From CAWEHQ01 sp051001995 (GTDB lineage: Bacteria; Actinomycetota; Thermoleophilia; Solirubrobacterales; Thermoleophilaceae): a stretch of 9,123 bases of DNA. This document shows positions 1-5,867 of the stretch, piece after piece. The notes beneath the pieces were generated by a model that searched no databases, was not told the DNA's origin, and saw nothing but the letters and a program-made list of their open reading frames with translations. The stretch covers positions 1-9,123 of the forward strand of contig JBPCMT010000157.1 in NCBI GenBank assembly GCA_051001995.1, written 5' to 3'. The first letter of the stretch is position 1. The number at the start of each line of letters is the position of its first letter. A program made the translations under genes and the position numbers.

Positions 1-1564
1 CGCCGCCGATCTTGATGTCCATCTGGAGGGCGGTGATCCCGCGCTCGGTGCCCGCGACCTTGAAGTCCATGTCGCCGAGGTGGTCCTCGACGCCCGCGAT
101 GTCCGACAGGACGATGTAGTCGTCGCCTTCCTTGATCAGGCCCATGGCGATCCCGGCGACCGGCCGCTTGATCGGCACGCCGCCGTCCATCAGCGACAGG
201 CTCGAGCCGCAAACCGACGCCATCGACGACGAGCCGTTCGACTCGAGGATGTCCGACACCACCCGGATCGTGTACGGGAACTCCTCGTCGGAGGGAAGGA
301 CCGGCAGCAGGGAGCGCTCGGCGAGCGCGCCGTGCCCGATGTCGCGTCGCTTTGGCCCGCGCATGAAGCCCGCCTCGCCGACGCTGAAGGGCGGGAAGTT
401 GTAGTGGTGGAAGTAGCGCTTCGTGGTCTGGAGGCCGAGCGTGTCCAGGCGCATCTCCTCGCGCGTGGTGCCTAGCGCCGCCACCGACAGCGCCTGCGTC
501 TGGCCGCGGGTGAACAGCGCCGAGCCATGCGTGCGCGGCGCGACCCCGACCTCGACAGAGATCGGGCGGATCTCCGCGGCGCCGCGGCCGTCAGGACGCT
601 TCTTGTCGACCGCGATCCGACGGCGCACGAGGTCCTTCTCGAGCTTGTCGAATGCAAGCGCCGCGGCCGCGTGCCGCTCGGCGTCCACTTCCGCGCCCTC
701 GGCGGGGCCGGCGAGCGCCGCGAGCGCCTGCTCCTGCACGCGGGCGGTCGCCTCTTGGCGGGCGAGCTTGTCCTCGACCTGCGTGGCCGCCGCGAGCTCG
801 TCGCCGAAGCGCTCGCGCAGCTCGGCGAACACGGCCTCGTCCACCGTCGGCACCTCGACCTCGGTCTTCTCCTTGCCGGCGGCCTCGCGCAGCTCGCGCT
901 GGGCCTGGCAGAGCTTCTTGATCTCGGAGTGCGCGATGTCGAGCGCGTCGAGGATCTCCGCCTCGGACACCTCTGACGCGCCGGCCTCGACCATCAGGAT
1001 GGCCTCCTCGGTGCCGGCCACCACCAGGTCGAGCGAGCCCTCCGGGATCGACTCCTCGTCCGGGTTCACCACGAACCCGGTCTCCGGATCCTCGCCGATC
1101 CGTACGGCCCCGATGGGCTCGGGGAACGGGATGTCGGACACCATCAGCGCGGCGCTCGCGCCGTTCATCGCGAGGATGTCGTAGGGCACGACGTGGTCGA
1201 CGGAGATCGGGATCGCCACGAGCTGCGTCTCGCGCCGCCATCCCTTGGGGAACAGCGGCCGGATCGGGCGGTCGATCATCCGCGCGGTCAGGGTGCCCTT
1301 CTCACCGGCGCGGCCCTCGCGCTTGAAGAAGCTGCCGGGGATCTTGCCGGCGGCGTACATGCGCTCCTCGACGTCCACCGTCAGCGGCAGGAAGTCGACG
1401 TCGCGGACGTTGCCGGCGGTGGCGGTGGCGAGCACGTGCGTCTCGCCTGCCTTCACCACCACCGCGCCGCTCGCCTGCTTGGCGAGCTTGCCCGTTTCGA
1501 GCTCGATCTCGGTCCCCCCGACGGTCACCGAGACGCGGTGTACGGGCGCGCTTACTTCACTCAT
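1..1564 (-). CDS. pnp: Polyribonucleotide nucleotidyltransferase (PNPase), 5' part; 3' end outside window
   Basis: PNPase is a phosphate-dependent 3'-5' exoribonuclease that works as a trimer in RNA decay. The ATG at 1564 opens a frame of 521 codons with no stop before the window edge. Seen: first RNase PH domain (about residues 10-145) with FFKREGR (79-85) and RPLFP (102-106); a helical linker (about 200-310); second RNase PH domain from about 322 with GSALFTRGQTQAL (347-359), YFHHYNFPPF (384-393) and the phosphate-site NGSSS (443-447). By alignment from memory to E. coli PNPase, D494, D500 and K502 match the catalytic D486, D492 and K494, so the active site is intact. The KH and S1 RNA-binding domains, normally C-terminal, lie beyond position 1. 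Start choice is supported by AAAGGA at 1569-1574, four bases before the ATG. An 82-base spacer separates it from the peroxiredoxin gene, the largest gap in the cluster, so it may have its own expression signals. Confidence 0.97.
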   Translation of the reverse strand, partial: MSEVSAPVHRVSVTVGGTEIELETGKLAKQASGAVVVKAGETHVLATATAGNVRDVDFLPLTVDVEERMYAAGKIPGSFFKREGRAGEKGTLTARMIDRPIRPLFPKGWRRETQLVAIPISVDHVVPYDILAMNGASAALMVSDIPFPEPIGAVRIGEDPETGFVVNPDEESIPEGSLDLVVAGTEEAILMVEAGASEVSEAEILDALDIAHSEIKKLCQAQRELREAAGKEKTEVEVPTVDEAVFAELRERFGDELAAATQVEDKLARQEATARVQEQALAALAGPAEGAEVDAERHAAAALAFDKLEKDLVRRRIAVDKKRPDGRGAAEIRPISVEVGVAPRTHGSALFTRGQTQALSVAALGTTREEMRLDTLGLQTTKRYFHHYNFPPFSVGEAGFMRGPKRRDIGHGALAERSLLPVLPSDEEFPYTIRVVSDILESNGSSSMASVCGSSLSLMDGGVPIKRPVAGIAMGLIKEGDDYIVLSDIAGVEDHLGDMDFKVAGTERGITALQMDIKIGG

Positions 1565-1647
1565 GTGGTCCTTTCAGCGCCGCCTCCGGTTGGCGGCTGT
1601 GGCTATAACGATCCTTCGGAAAAGGTCGGATCGATGCTAGCAGCGCC
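1565..1647 (-). promoter_or_regulatory. pnp leader with two inverted repeats and a Shine-Dalgarno site
   Basis: This spacer between the peroxiredoxin stop and the pnp start holds two dyads. The first has arms 1609-1614 and 1628-1633 (CGATCC / GGATCG, perfect 6 bp, 13-base loop). The second has arms 1579-1584 and 1592-1597 (GCCGCC / GGCGGC, 7-base loop) and ends just upstream of the AAAGGA ribosome binding site at 1569-1574. A weak minus-strand -10-like TATAGC lies at 1602-1607, with a CCGACC at 1624-1629 that is only half-matched to a -35, so a promoter is possible but unproven. In E. coli, PNPase controls its own mRNA through a leader hairpin cut by RNase III; a similar role for the second dyad here is inference. 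Neither hairpin is followed by a U-run, so they are not classic intrinsic terminators. Confidence 0.45.
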
Positions 1648-2103
1648 CTAAGGACCCTCGAGGGCCTCGATCACGAGCTCCGGGCCCGGTATCTCGAGCG
1701 GGCTCGGAGATCGGTGGGTCCAGCACACCACCCCACCGGGGTCGATTGCGACCAGCGCCCGGCCCGCCACGCCGTACTCGTCCGAGTAGACGCCGAACGC
1801 CCGCGCCACCTCGCCCTTGGGGTGAAAGTCCGCGAGCAGCGGCGTCGAGAGGTCGAGATGCCGGCGAAACGCCGCGTGGCAGTAGGCCGAGTCCACCGAG
1901 ACGCCGTAGAGCTCGACGCCGCGGTCGCGCAGCTCCGAGAGCTTCTCCTCGTAGAGGCTCAGCTGGTCGGTGCAGACAGGGCTGAAGTCGCCCGGATAGA
2001 AGACGAGCACGACCGTTCGCCCGGACAGCCCGGCCAGCGAAACCACGTTCCCGTCCTGGTCGGGAAGGGCGAAGTCCGGCGCCCTGGTGCCGGCCTCGAT
2101 CAC
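1648..2103 (-). CDS. Peroxiredoxin (AhpC/TSA family, BCP/AhpE-like)
   Basis: A 151-residue thiol peroxidase of the thioredoxin fold that would reduce hydrogen peroxide or organic hydroperoxides in the cytoplasm, using a thiol donor. Seen: N-terminal APDFALPDQDG (8-18) typical of the family; peroxidatic site FYPGDFSPVC with Cys44 in a P-x3-S-x2-C setting (Ser in the place more often Thr); the supporting Arg115 in GVAGRALVAID (111-121). Extra cysteines are Cys75 and Cys127; Cys75 could be a resolving cysteine as in some BCP/AhpE-like proteins, but this is a guess. Length is normal. The start is GTG at 2103-2101. It has no Shine-Dalgarno of its own within 15 bases; the strong GGGAGG lies 32 bases upstream and better serves an 8-codon leader frame whose TGA overlaps this GTG. 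The gene sits between rpsO and pnp, two genes that are commonly neighbours. Confidence 0.93.
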   Translation of the reverse strand: MIEAGTRAPDFALPDQDGNVVSLAGLSGRTVVLVFYPGDFSPVCTDQLSLYEEKLSELRDRGVELYGVSVDSAYCHAAFRRHLDLSTPLLADFHPKGEVARAFGVYSDEYGVAGRALVAIDPGGVVCWTHRSPSPLEIPGPELVIEALEGP

Positions 2104-2126
2104 CGCGCGAGCCGAAAGGCGCGCAC
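2100..2126 (-). CDS. Putative 8-codon leader ORF coupled to the peroxiredoxin
   Basis: A GTG at 2126-2124 lies nine bases after a strong GGGAGG (2141-2136) and opens eight codons (read as MRAFRLAR) ending in TGA at 2102-2100. That TGA overlaps the peroxiredoxin GTG (2103-2101) as GTGA, the same kind of stop/start overlap used between nrnA, truB, ribF and rpsO elsewhere in the window. The layout suggests ribosomes load at the good site, finish the short peptide and restart on the peroxiredoxin. The peptide is Arg-rich (three of eight residues). Such a short frame can arise by chance; conservation in relatives would decide. Confidence 0.35.
   Translation of the reverse strand: MRAFRLAR
2105..2124 (-). 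promoter_or_regulatory. Hairpin just before the peroxiredoxin start
   Basis: On the minus strand GCGCG (2124-2120) and CC (2119-2118) can pair with GG (2113-2112) and CGCGC (2109-2105), leaving a four-base loop TTTC and a two-base bulge CT. The stem ends two bases before the GTG start and lies wholly inside the putative leader ORF. No U-run follows, so it is not an intrinsic terminator. It could mask the peroxiredoxin start, mark an rpsO mRNA processing end, or bring the distant GGGAGG nearer to the GTG. Confidence 0.4.
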
Positions 2127-2135
2127 GACCGGCGA

Positions 2136-2141
2136 CCTCCC
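2136..2141 (-). promoter_or_regulatory. Strong Shine-Dalgarno (GGGAGG) after rpsO
   Basis: GGGAGG begins two bases after the rpsO stop codon. It is nine bases from the GTG of the eight-codon leader frame and 32 bases from the peroxiredoxin GTG, too far for direct use unless the intervening hairpin is looped out. Confidence 0.55.
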
Positions 2142-2143
2142 GT

Positions 2144-2413
2144 TCACCTGCGGAGCCCGAGCTCTCCGATCAGCGAGCGGTAGCGGTCGATGTCCTTGCC
2201 GCGGATGTAGTTGAGCAGCCGCCGGCGCTGCCCGACGAGCATCAGCAGGCCGCGGCGCGAGTGGTGGTCGCTGCCGTGCTCGCGCAGGTGCCCCGTCAGC
2301 TGCTCGATGCGCGCGCTCAGCAGCGCGACTTGGACCGATGCCGACCCGGTGTCGTTCTCGTCCTTGCCGAAGCGCGAGACGATCTCGCGCTTTCGCTCCA
2401 CGGTGAGGCTCAT
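2144..2413 (-). CDS. rpsO: 30S ribosomal protein S15
   Basis: S15 binds the central domain of 16S rRNA early in 30S assembly and takes part in the intersubunit bridge to 23S rRNA. The 89-residue product has the normal length and the family pattern: an N-terminal helix (MSLTVERKREIVSRFG), DTGSASVQVALL (21-32), H42LREHGSDHHSRRGLL and a basic QRRRLLNYI (62-70) with the usual C-terminal helix. The loop usually written DTGSPEVQ reads DTGSASVQ here, so the common Glu is missing; I do not know that it matters. The ATG at 2413 overlaps the ribF stop as ATGA, and no Shine-Dalgarno is visible upstream, so translation is probably coupled to RibF. This is unusual for a highly expressed ribosomal protein and leaves no room for a private leader. 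Confidence 0.97.
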   Translation of the reverse strand: MSLTVERKREIVSRFGKDENDTGSASVQVALLSARIEQLTGHLREHGSDHHSRRGLLMLVGQRRRLLNYIRGKDIDRYRSLIGELGLRR

Positions 2414-3303
2414 CGGCCGGGAACCGTAGCAGCCGCGCAGATGCGCCTGACGGCCTCGACGTCGCGCTGCATCTGGGTCACGAGAGCCTCGGTGGAATCG
2501 AATCGGCGCTCGCCGCGGAGGCGCTCGACGAAGCCCACACGCAGTGTCTCGCCGTACAGATCGCCGTCGAAGTCGAGGATGTAGGACTCGACGAGGAGGC
2601 CGCGACCGGTGTCGAACGTGGGCCTCACGCCGACGTTCACCGCCGCCGGCCGCCCGTGCGCCCAGGCCGCGTAGACGCCGTGCCCGGGGCAGGCGAGCCG
2701 GTCGTCGGGCACGATGTTCGCGGTGGGCATCCCGAGGTCGCGGCCGCGCCGGTCGCCGCGCACCACCTCGCCCTCGAGCAGGAACGGGCCACCGAGGAAG
2801 CTCGCCGCCGCGCTGACGTCGCCCGCGGCCACGAGCCCGCGAATGTGGCTCGAGGAGACGGTCTCGCCGGCCACCTCGACGAGCGGCACAACGCGGGTCT
2901 GAAACTCCGGTCGCGAGGCGAGCATCTCGGCGTCGCCCCTGGCGCCGCGCCCGAAACGGAAGTTCTCGCCCACCGAGACGTGCGCCGCTCCGATCCTGCC
3001 GATCAGGACCTCCTCGATGAACTGCTCGGCCGTGCGGCTCGCGAACTCGCGGTCAAACGGGATCAGCACCAGCTCCTCGACCCCGAGGCCGGTGATCAGG
3101 TCGCCCTTCATCGAGAGCGATTGGAGCAGCTTGGGCAGCGCGTCGGGGTTGAGCACGGCGAGCGGATGCGGCTCGAAGGTGAGCACCGCGTCGCACCCGC
3201 GGATCACCTCGCGGTGGCCGAGGTGCACGCCGTCGAAGGTGCCGATCGCCACGCGCCTGCCGCCGGCGCGCGGCTCGGCCTCGTGCACGCTCAGGACCCT
3301 CAT
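2410..3303 (-). CDS. ribF: Bifunctional riboflavin kinase / FMN adenylyltransferase (FAD synthetase)
   Basis: RibF phosphorylates riboflavin to FMN and adenylates FMN to FAD in the cytoplasm. The 297-residue frame has both modules. The adenylyltransferase nucleotidyl-transfer domain (about 1-165) shows GTFDGVHLGH (21-30), TFEPHP (42-47), VSVGENFRFG (109-118) and SSSHIRGLVAAGDV (150-163). The flavokinase domain (about 172-290) shows GDRRGRDLGMPTAN (183-196), the PGHGVYAAW strand (206-214), NVGVRPTF (223-230) and VESYILDFDGDLYGE (238-252). The helix between the HxGH motif and TFEPHP is about ten residues shorter than in common RibF proteins. I chose the ATG at 3303, which overlaps the truB stop as ATGA; the frame stays open further upstream to 3639 but those 112 residues are low-complexity and lie inside truB. 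No Shine-Dalgarno precedes it, so coupling to TruB translation is likely. Confidence 0.95.
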   Translation of the reverse strand: MRVLSVHEAEPRAGGRRVAIGTFDGVHLGHREVIRGCDAVLTFEPHPLAVLNPDALPKLLQSLSMKGDLITGLGVEELVLIPFDREFASRTAEQFIEEVLIGRIGAAHVSVGENFRFGRGARGDAEMLASRPEFQTRVVPLVEVAGETVSSSHIRGLVAAGDVSAAASFLGGPFLLEGEVVRGDRRGRDLGMPTANIVPDDRLACPGHGVYAAWAHGRPAAVNVGVRPTFDTGRGLLVESYILDFDGDLYGETLRVGFVERLRGERRFDSTEALVTQMQRDVEAVRRICAAATVPGR

Positions 3304-4163
3304 GGGGTGAGCACCACGGCCGGGCGCAGCGCGTCGCCGCGAGGCTCGGCGATCGCGAGCAGACGGCCCGCGTGGGTGAGCCGGATCGCGGCGCCGGAGT
3401 CCGGTGACGCCCCGTCCGCCGGCGGCAGCGCGAGCGGGACGCCGTGCGCCACGCGCTCGGCCTCGGGGCCGTCGAGCGCTCGCTCGGGCAGGAAGTCGAG
3501 CGCCTCGGCGAGCGGGACGATCCGTTCCCCGTCCGCGTCCTCCAGCCGGAACCGCCCCACGGCCGTGCGCTCGAGCTCCTCGCAGTAGGCGTCGCGGAGC
3601 CCGGCCGCGACCTGGCGCACGTAGGTGCCCGCCGAGCATTCGAGCTCGAACCCGACCCGCTCGCCGTCGCGCCAGAGCACGCTCGCGCGGTGGACGACCA
3701 CACGCCGCGGCTCACCCTCGGCCGCCTCCCCGCGCCGCGCGCGCTCGTACAGGCGCTCGCCTCCGACCCTGACGGCCGAGTAGGCGGGCGGGCGCTGCCA
3801 GATCTCGCCCGCGGGGAGCTCGATCCGCTCCGGCACCCGGCCAGTCTCGACGAGCCGGCCGTCGCGATCCCCCGTGTCCGAGGTCCAGCCGAGCCGCGCG
3901 ACAGCGCGGTAGGTCTTCGGAAGGACCATCAGGAACCGCTGCGCGCGCGTTGCCTGGCCGACGAGGACGAGCAGCAACCCCGTCGCGAACGGGTCGAGCG
4001 TGCCGGCGTGCCCGACGCGCAGACGCCGTCGCGCGCCGTTCGCCGTCGAGCCGAGCGTTCCCCGCAATTCCCGTCGCACCTTCGCGACGACGTCGTGGGA
4101 CGTCACGCCCGCGGGCTTGGGGTACAGGATGACCCCAGCGGGACCCGGCGACGGCGGCGCCAT
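3300..4163 (-). CDS. truB: tRNA pseudouridine(55) synthase
   Basis: TruB converts U55 in the T-loop of most tRNAs to pseudouridine and acts as a tRNA folding chaperone. The 287-residue product shows KPAGVTSHDVV (16-26), the catalytic block GHAGTLDPFATGLL (51-64) with Asp57 as nucleophile, the stacking tyrosine in KTYRA (Y85), RPPAYSAV (124-131), LYERARRG (138-145) and CSAGTYVR (176-183). A C-terminal segment (about 235-287) fits the extra domain found in actinobacterial TruB proteins. Two length differences stand out by recall of the family: about ten extra Arg/Gly-rich residues between the first helix and GHAGTLDP (about 35-47), and a shortened segment between residues 102 and 124. The catalytic residues are intact. 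The ATG at 4163 starts one base after the nrnA stop (TGAGATG) and no strong ribosome site is visible, which suggests coupling. Confidence 0.95.
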   Translation of the reverse strand: MAPPSPGPAGVILYPKPAGVTSHDVVAKVRRELRGTLGSTANGARRRLRVGHAGTLDPFATGLLLVLVGQATRAQRFLMVLPKTYRAVARLGWTSDTGDRDGRLVETGRVPERIELPAGEIWQRPPAYSAVRVGGERLYERARRGEAAEGEPRRVVVHRASVLWRDGERVGFELECSAGTYVRQVAAGLRDAYCEELERTAVGRFRLEDADGERIVPLAEALDFLPERALDGPEAERVAHGVPLALPPADGASPDSGAAIRLTHAGRLLAIAEPRGDALRPAVVLTP

Positions 4164-4164
4164 C

Positions 4165-5169
4165 TCACATCTTCGCGCCGACCTCGAGCTGGCCGCCGAT
4201 CTCAGAGCGCAGCCGCTCGACGAGCTCCGCGAGCGTGACGTCGGTGAAGAACCCGGCCGCCTGCCGATGGCCCCCGCCCCCGAACGCGCGGGCGATCACG
4301 GAGACGTCGACACGCCCGTCGGTCGCGCGCAGCGACACCTTACGCGCCTCGGGCCCGCCGTTTCCGAGCCGAGCGCGCACGAGCGCGCCGACGGCGGTTC
4401 CCTCGACGGCGCGGAAGTAGTCCACCACGCCCTCGGAGTCGGACTCGTCGGAGCCGGTCTCCGTGAAGTCGTCGAGCGTGAGCTGCGTGAGCGTAAGCGC
4501 GCCACCGTCGTAGCGCTCGAGCCGTGAGAGGGCACGTCCGAGCAGAAGGAGCCGGCGCTCGGGAAGCCCCTCGTACACCTGCCGGTACAGCTCGTGCGCG
4601 AGCACCCCGGATTCGACGAGCTCCGCGGCCATCCGGTGCGCGTCCGGCGTCGTGTTCTCATACATGAACCTGCCGGTGTCGGTGATCAGGCCGATGTAGA
4701 GCGCCTCGGCCATCGCCTGGGAGGGCTCGACCCCGATCGCCTTGGCGAGCCGGTAGACGATCTCGGCGGTGCAGGAGACGCTCGGCAGAACCAGGTTCAC
4801 GGTCCCGAAGCGGGTGTTGTCGTGGTGGTGGTCGATGTTGAGGATGTGGACGCCCTCACGGAGCAGGAAGTCCACCGGCATCCGCTCGATCTTGCCGCAG
4901 TCAAGGAAGACCGCCACGCGTTCGCCGACGTCGGCGGGCGGCGTCGAGACCACGTCCTCGAGCGGCATGCGCTGGTACTCGTACGGCAACGGGAACTCGT
5001 CGGCGGCCATGAACATGATCGAGTCCTTGCCGAGGGCCCGCAGCAGCTCGTGCATCCCGAGCAGGGACCCGAGTGCGTCGCCGTCGGGGTTCTGGTGGGT
5101 CGTGAGCAGGAACTTGTCCCCGTGGTCGATCTCGGCCAGCACCAGCTCGAAGTCGTCGGTCGGGCTCAC
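4165..5169 (-). CDS. nrnA: DHH/DHHA1 phosphoesterase, NrnA-like oligoribonuclease / pAp phosphatase
   Basis: Members of this family cut 2-5 nucleotide RNAs to mononucleotides and many also dephosphorylate 3'-phosphoadenosine 5'-phosphate; both are manganese-dependent and cytoplasmic. The 334-residue product has the DHH domain (about 15-165) with HQNPDGDALGS (25-35), FLDCGK (88-93), NIDHHHDN (111-118) and LITDTGRF (161-168), then a DHHA1 domain (about 230-330) ending in GGGGHRQAAGF (297-307). All expected metal ligands appear present. The start is GTG at 5169, overlapping the rbfA stop as GTGA and preceded by AAGGAG at 5174-5179. Placement after rbfA and before truB is a common order in Gram-positive and actinobacterial genomes. 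Substrate choice (nanoRNA, pAp, or cyclic dinucleotide products such as pApA) cannot be read from sequence alone. Confidence 0.93.
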   Translation of the reverse strand: MSPTDDFELVLAEIDHGDKFLLTTHQNPDGDALGSLLGMHELLRALGKDSIMFMAADEFPLPYEYQRMPLEDVVSTPPADVGERVAVFLDCGKIERMPVDFLLREGVHILNIDHHHDNTRFGTVNLVLPSVSCTAEIVYRLAKAIGVEPSQAMAEALYIGLITDTGRFMYENTTPDAHRMAAELVESGVLAHELYRQVYEGLPERRLLLLGRALSRLERYDGGALTLTQLTLDDFTETGSDESDSEGVVDYFRAVEGTAVGALVRARLGNGGPEARKVSLRATDGRVDVSVIARAFGGGGHRQAAGFFTDVTLAELVERLRSEIGGQLEVGAKM

Positions 5170-5549
5170 GCCTCTCCTTCGTTCTCGCCGTCCGCGGCTT
5201 CCCCTGCCCGCGGCGCGGCCTCGTCGATCAGTTGCGAGATGCGCATGCCGCGGTCGGTCGAGTCGTCGTAGCGGAACTCGAGCAGCGGCGTCCGCTTCAT
5301 CGTGAGCTCCGAGCCGATCTGCGCCTGGAGGTAGCCGCTGGACGCGCTGAGGCCGGTGAGCGCCTGCTCGCGCGCCTCCTCGGCGCCCAGCACGGTCACG
5401 TAGACGCGCGCCTGGCGCAGGTCGGGCGTCGTGTCGACTGCGGTGACGGTCACAAAACCGATGCGAGGGTCAGCGAGGTCCCCCGCGATGTGGGTCGAGA
5501 CGACCTCCCGGATCGCCTCGTTCACACGTCGCATTCTCGCGCCGGGCAT
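5166..5549 (-). CDS. rbfA: 30S ribosome-binding factor A
   Basis: RbfA binds the 30S subunit near the 5' helix of 16S rRNA during late maturation. The 127-residue product is a single type-II KH domain with RRVNEAIREVVSTHI (7-21), DPRIGFVTVTAVDTTPDL (27-44), the ARVYVTVLG strand (47-55), SSGYLQAQIG (70-79) and TPLLEFRYDDS (87-97), followed by a short acidic tail (about 111-127). I chose the ATG at 5549, one base after the DUF503 stop, with GAGGA at 5561-5565; an ATG five codons later (5534) is also possible. The frame is open upstream to 5843, but that part overlaps DUF503 in another frame and does not resemble RbfA. Confidence 0.93.
   Translation of the reverse strand: MPGARMRRVNEAIREVVSTHIAGDLADPRIGFVTVTAVDTTPDLRQARVYVTVLGAEEAREQALTGLSASSGYLQAQIGSELTMKRTPLLEFRYDDSTDRGMRISQLIDEAAPRAGEAADGENEGEA
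5174..5179 (-). promoter_or_regulatory. Shine-Dalgarno of nrnA
   Basis: AAGGAG lies four bases upstream of the GTG at 5169-5167, inside the last codons of rbfA. It fixes the GTG start and shows that nrnA, unlike ribF and rpsO, has its own strong ribosome site in addition to the overlap with the upstream gene. Confidence 0.75.
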
Positions 5550-5550
5550 C

Positions 5551-5853
5551 CTAGACAAAGTCCTCGCTCGACCTGACCTGCGCCTGCACCTGAGCGCCGT
5601 CCGGAAACTGAGCGTGCACGAAGCGTTCGATCGCCGCGGCGGCCTCGGCGACCTCTCCGGCCTCGCGGCCGACGACCGCCGCCGACAGCGTGGCCCGCTG
5701 CCACAGATCGTGGTGCTCGGTCTCGGCGACGGCGGCGCCAAAACGGCGCTGGAGCGCCGCCTTGAGCGGGCGCAACTCCCTCCGCTTTCCCTTGAGGCTG
5801 GCGTTGTGGGGGAAGTGGAGCCGAATCTCGAGCATGCAGACAAAGCCCGGCAC
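5551..5853 (-). CDS. DUF503 family protein (YlxP-like)
   Basis: A 100-residue member of the DUF503/YlxP family, small proteins often encoded between infB and rbfA. Some have been suggested to bind ribosomes or RNA, but I would not assign a function. Seen: an N-terminal strand FVCMLEIRLHFP (4-15), the SLKGKRR signature (19-25), and AETEHHDLWQRATL (43-56), the most typical part of the family. The start is taken as GTG at 5853, since the family usually begins with the FVxxLEI strand just after Met; an in-frame ATG at 5835 would cut into that strand. The gap to the upstream NTF2-like gene is 14 bases, holding AGGT as a weak ribosome site. Its stop is one base from the rbfA start. Confidence 0.88.
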   Translation of the reverse strand: MPGFVCMLEIRLHFPHNASLKGKRRELRPLKAALQRRFGAAVAETEHHDLWQRATLSAAVVGREAGEVAEAAAAIERFVHAQFPDGAQVQAQVRSSEDFV

Positions 5854-5867
5854 GTGCAGGCTGCGAC

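Noticed and set aside
1590..1609. Plus-strand promoter-like TTGGCG and TATAAC ahead of position 1610
   Set aside because: The spacing is only eight bases and no plus-strand gene follows.
2656..3588. Long plus-strand open frame of 310 codons, and similar ones at 423-1184, 5943-6908 and 7074-7847
   Set aside because: They are antisense to ribF/truB, pnp, infB and others, arise from GC-rich codon use, have Arg/Ala/His-rich composition and show no family motifs.
2410..3639. Longer RibF starting at 3639
   Set aside because: The extra 112 residues are low-complexity, overlap truB in another frame and do not match RibF; the ATG at 3303 fits the family and the ATGA overlap.
5166..5843. Longer RbfA starting at 5843
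   Set aside because: The extension overlaps DUF503 in another frame and has no RbfA similarity; the family begins near MRRVNEA.
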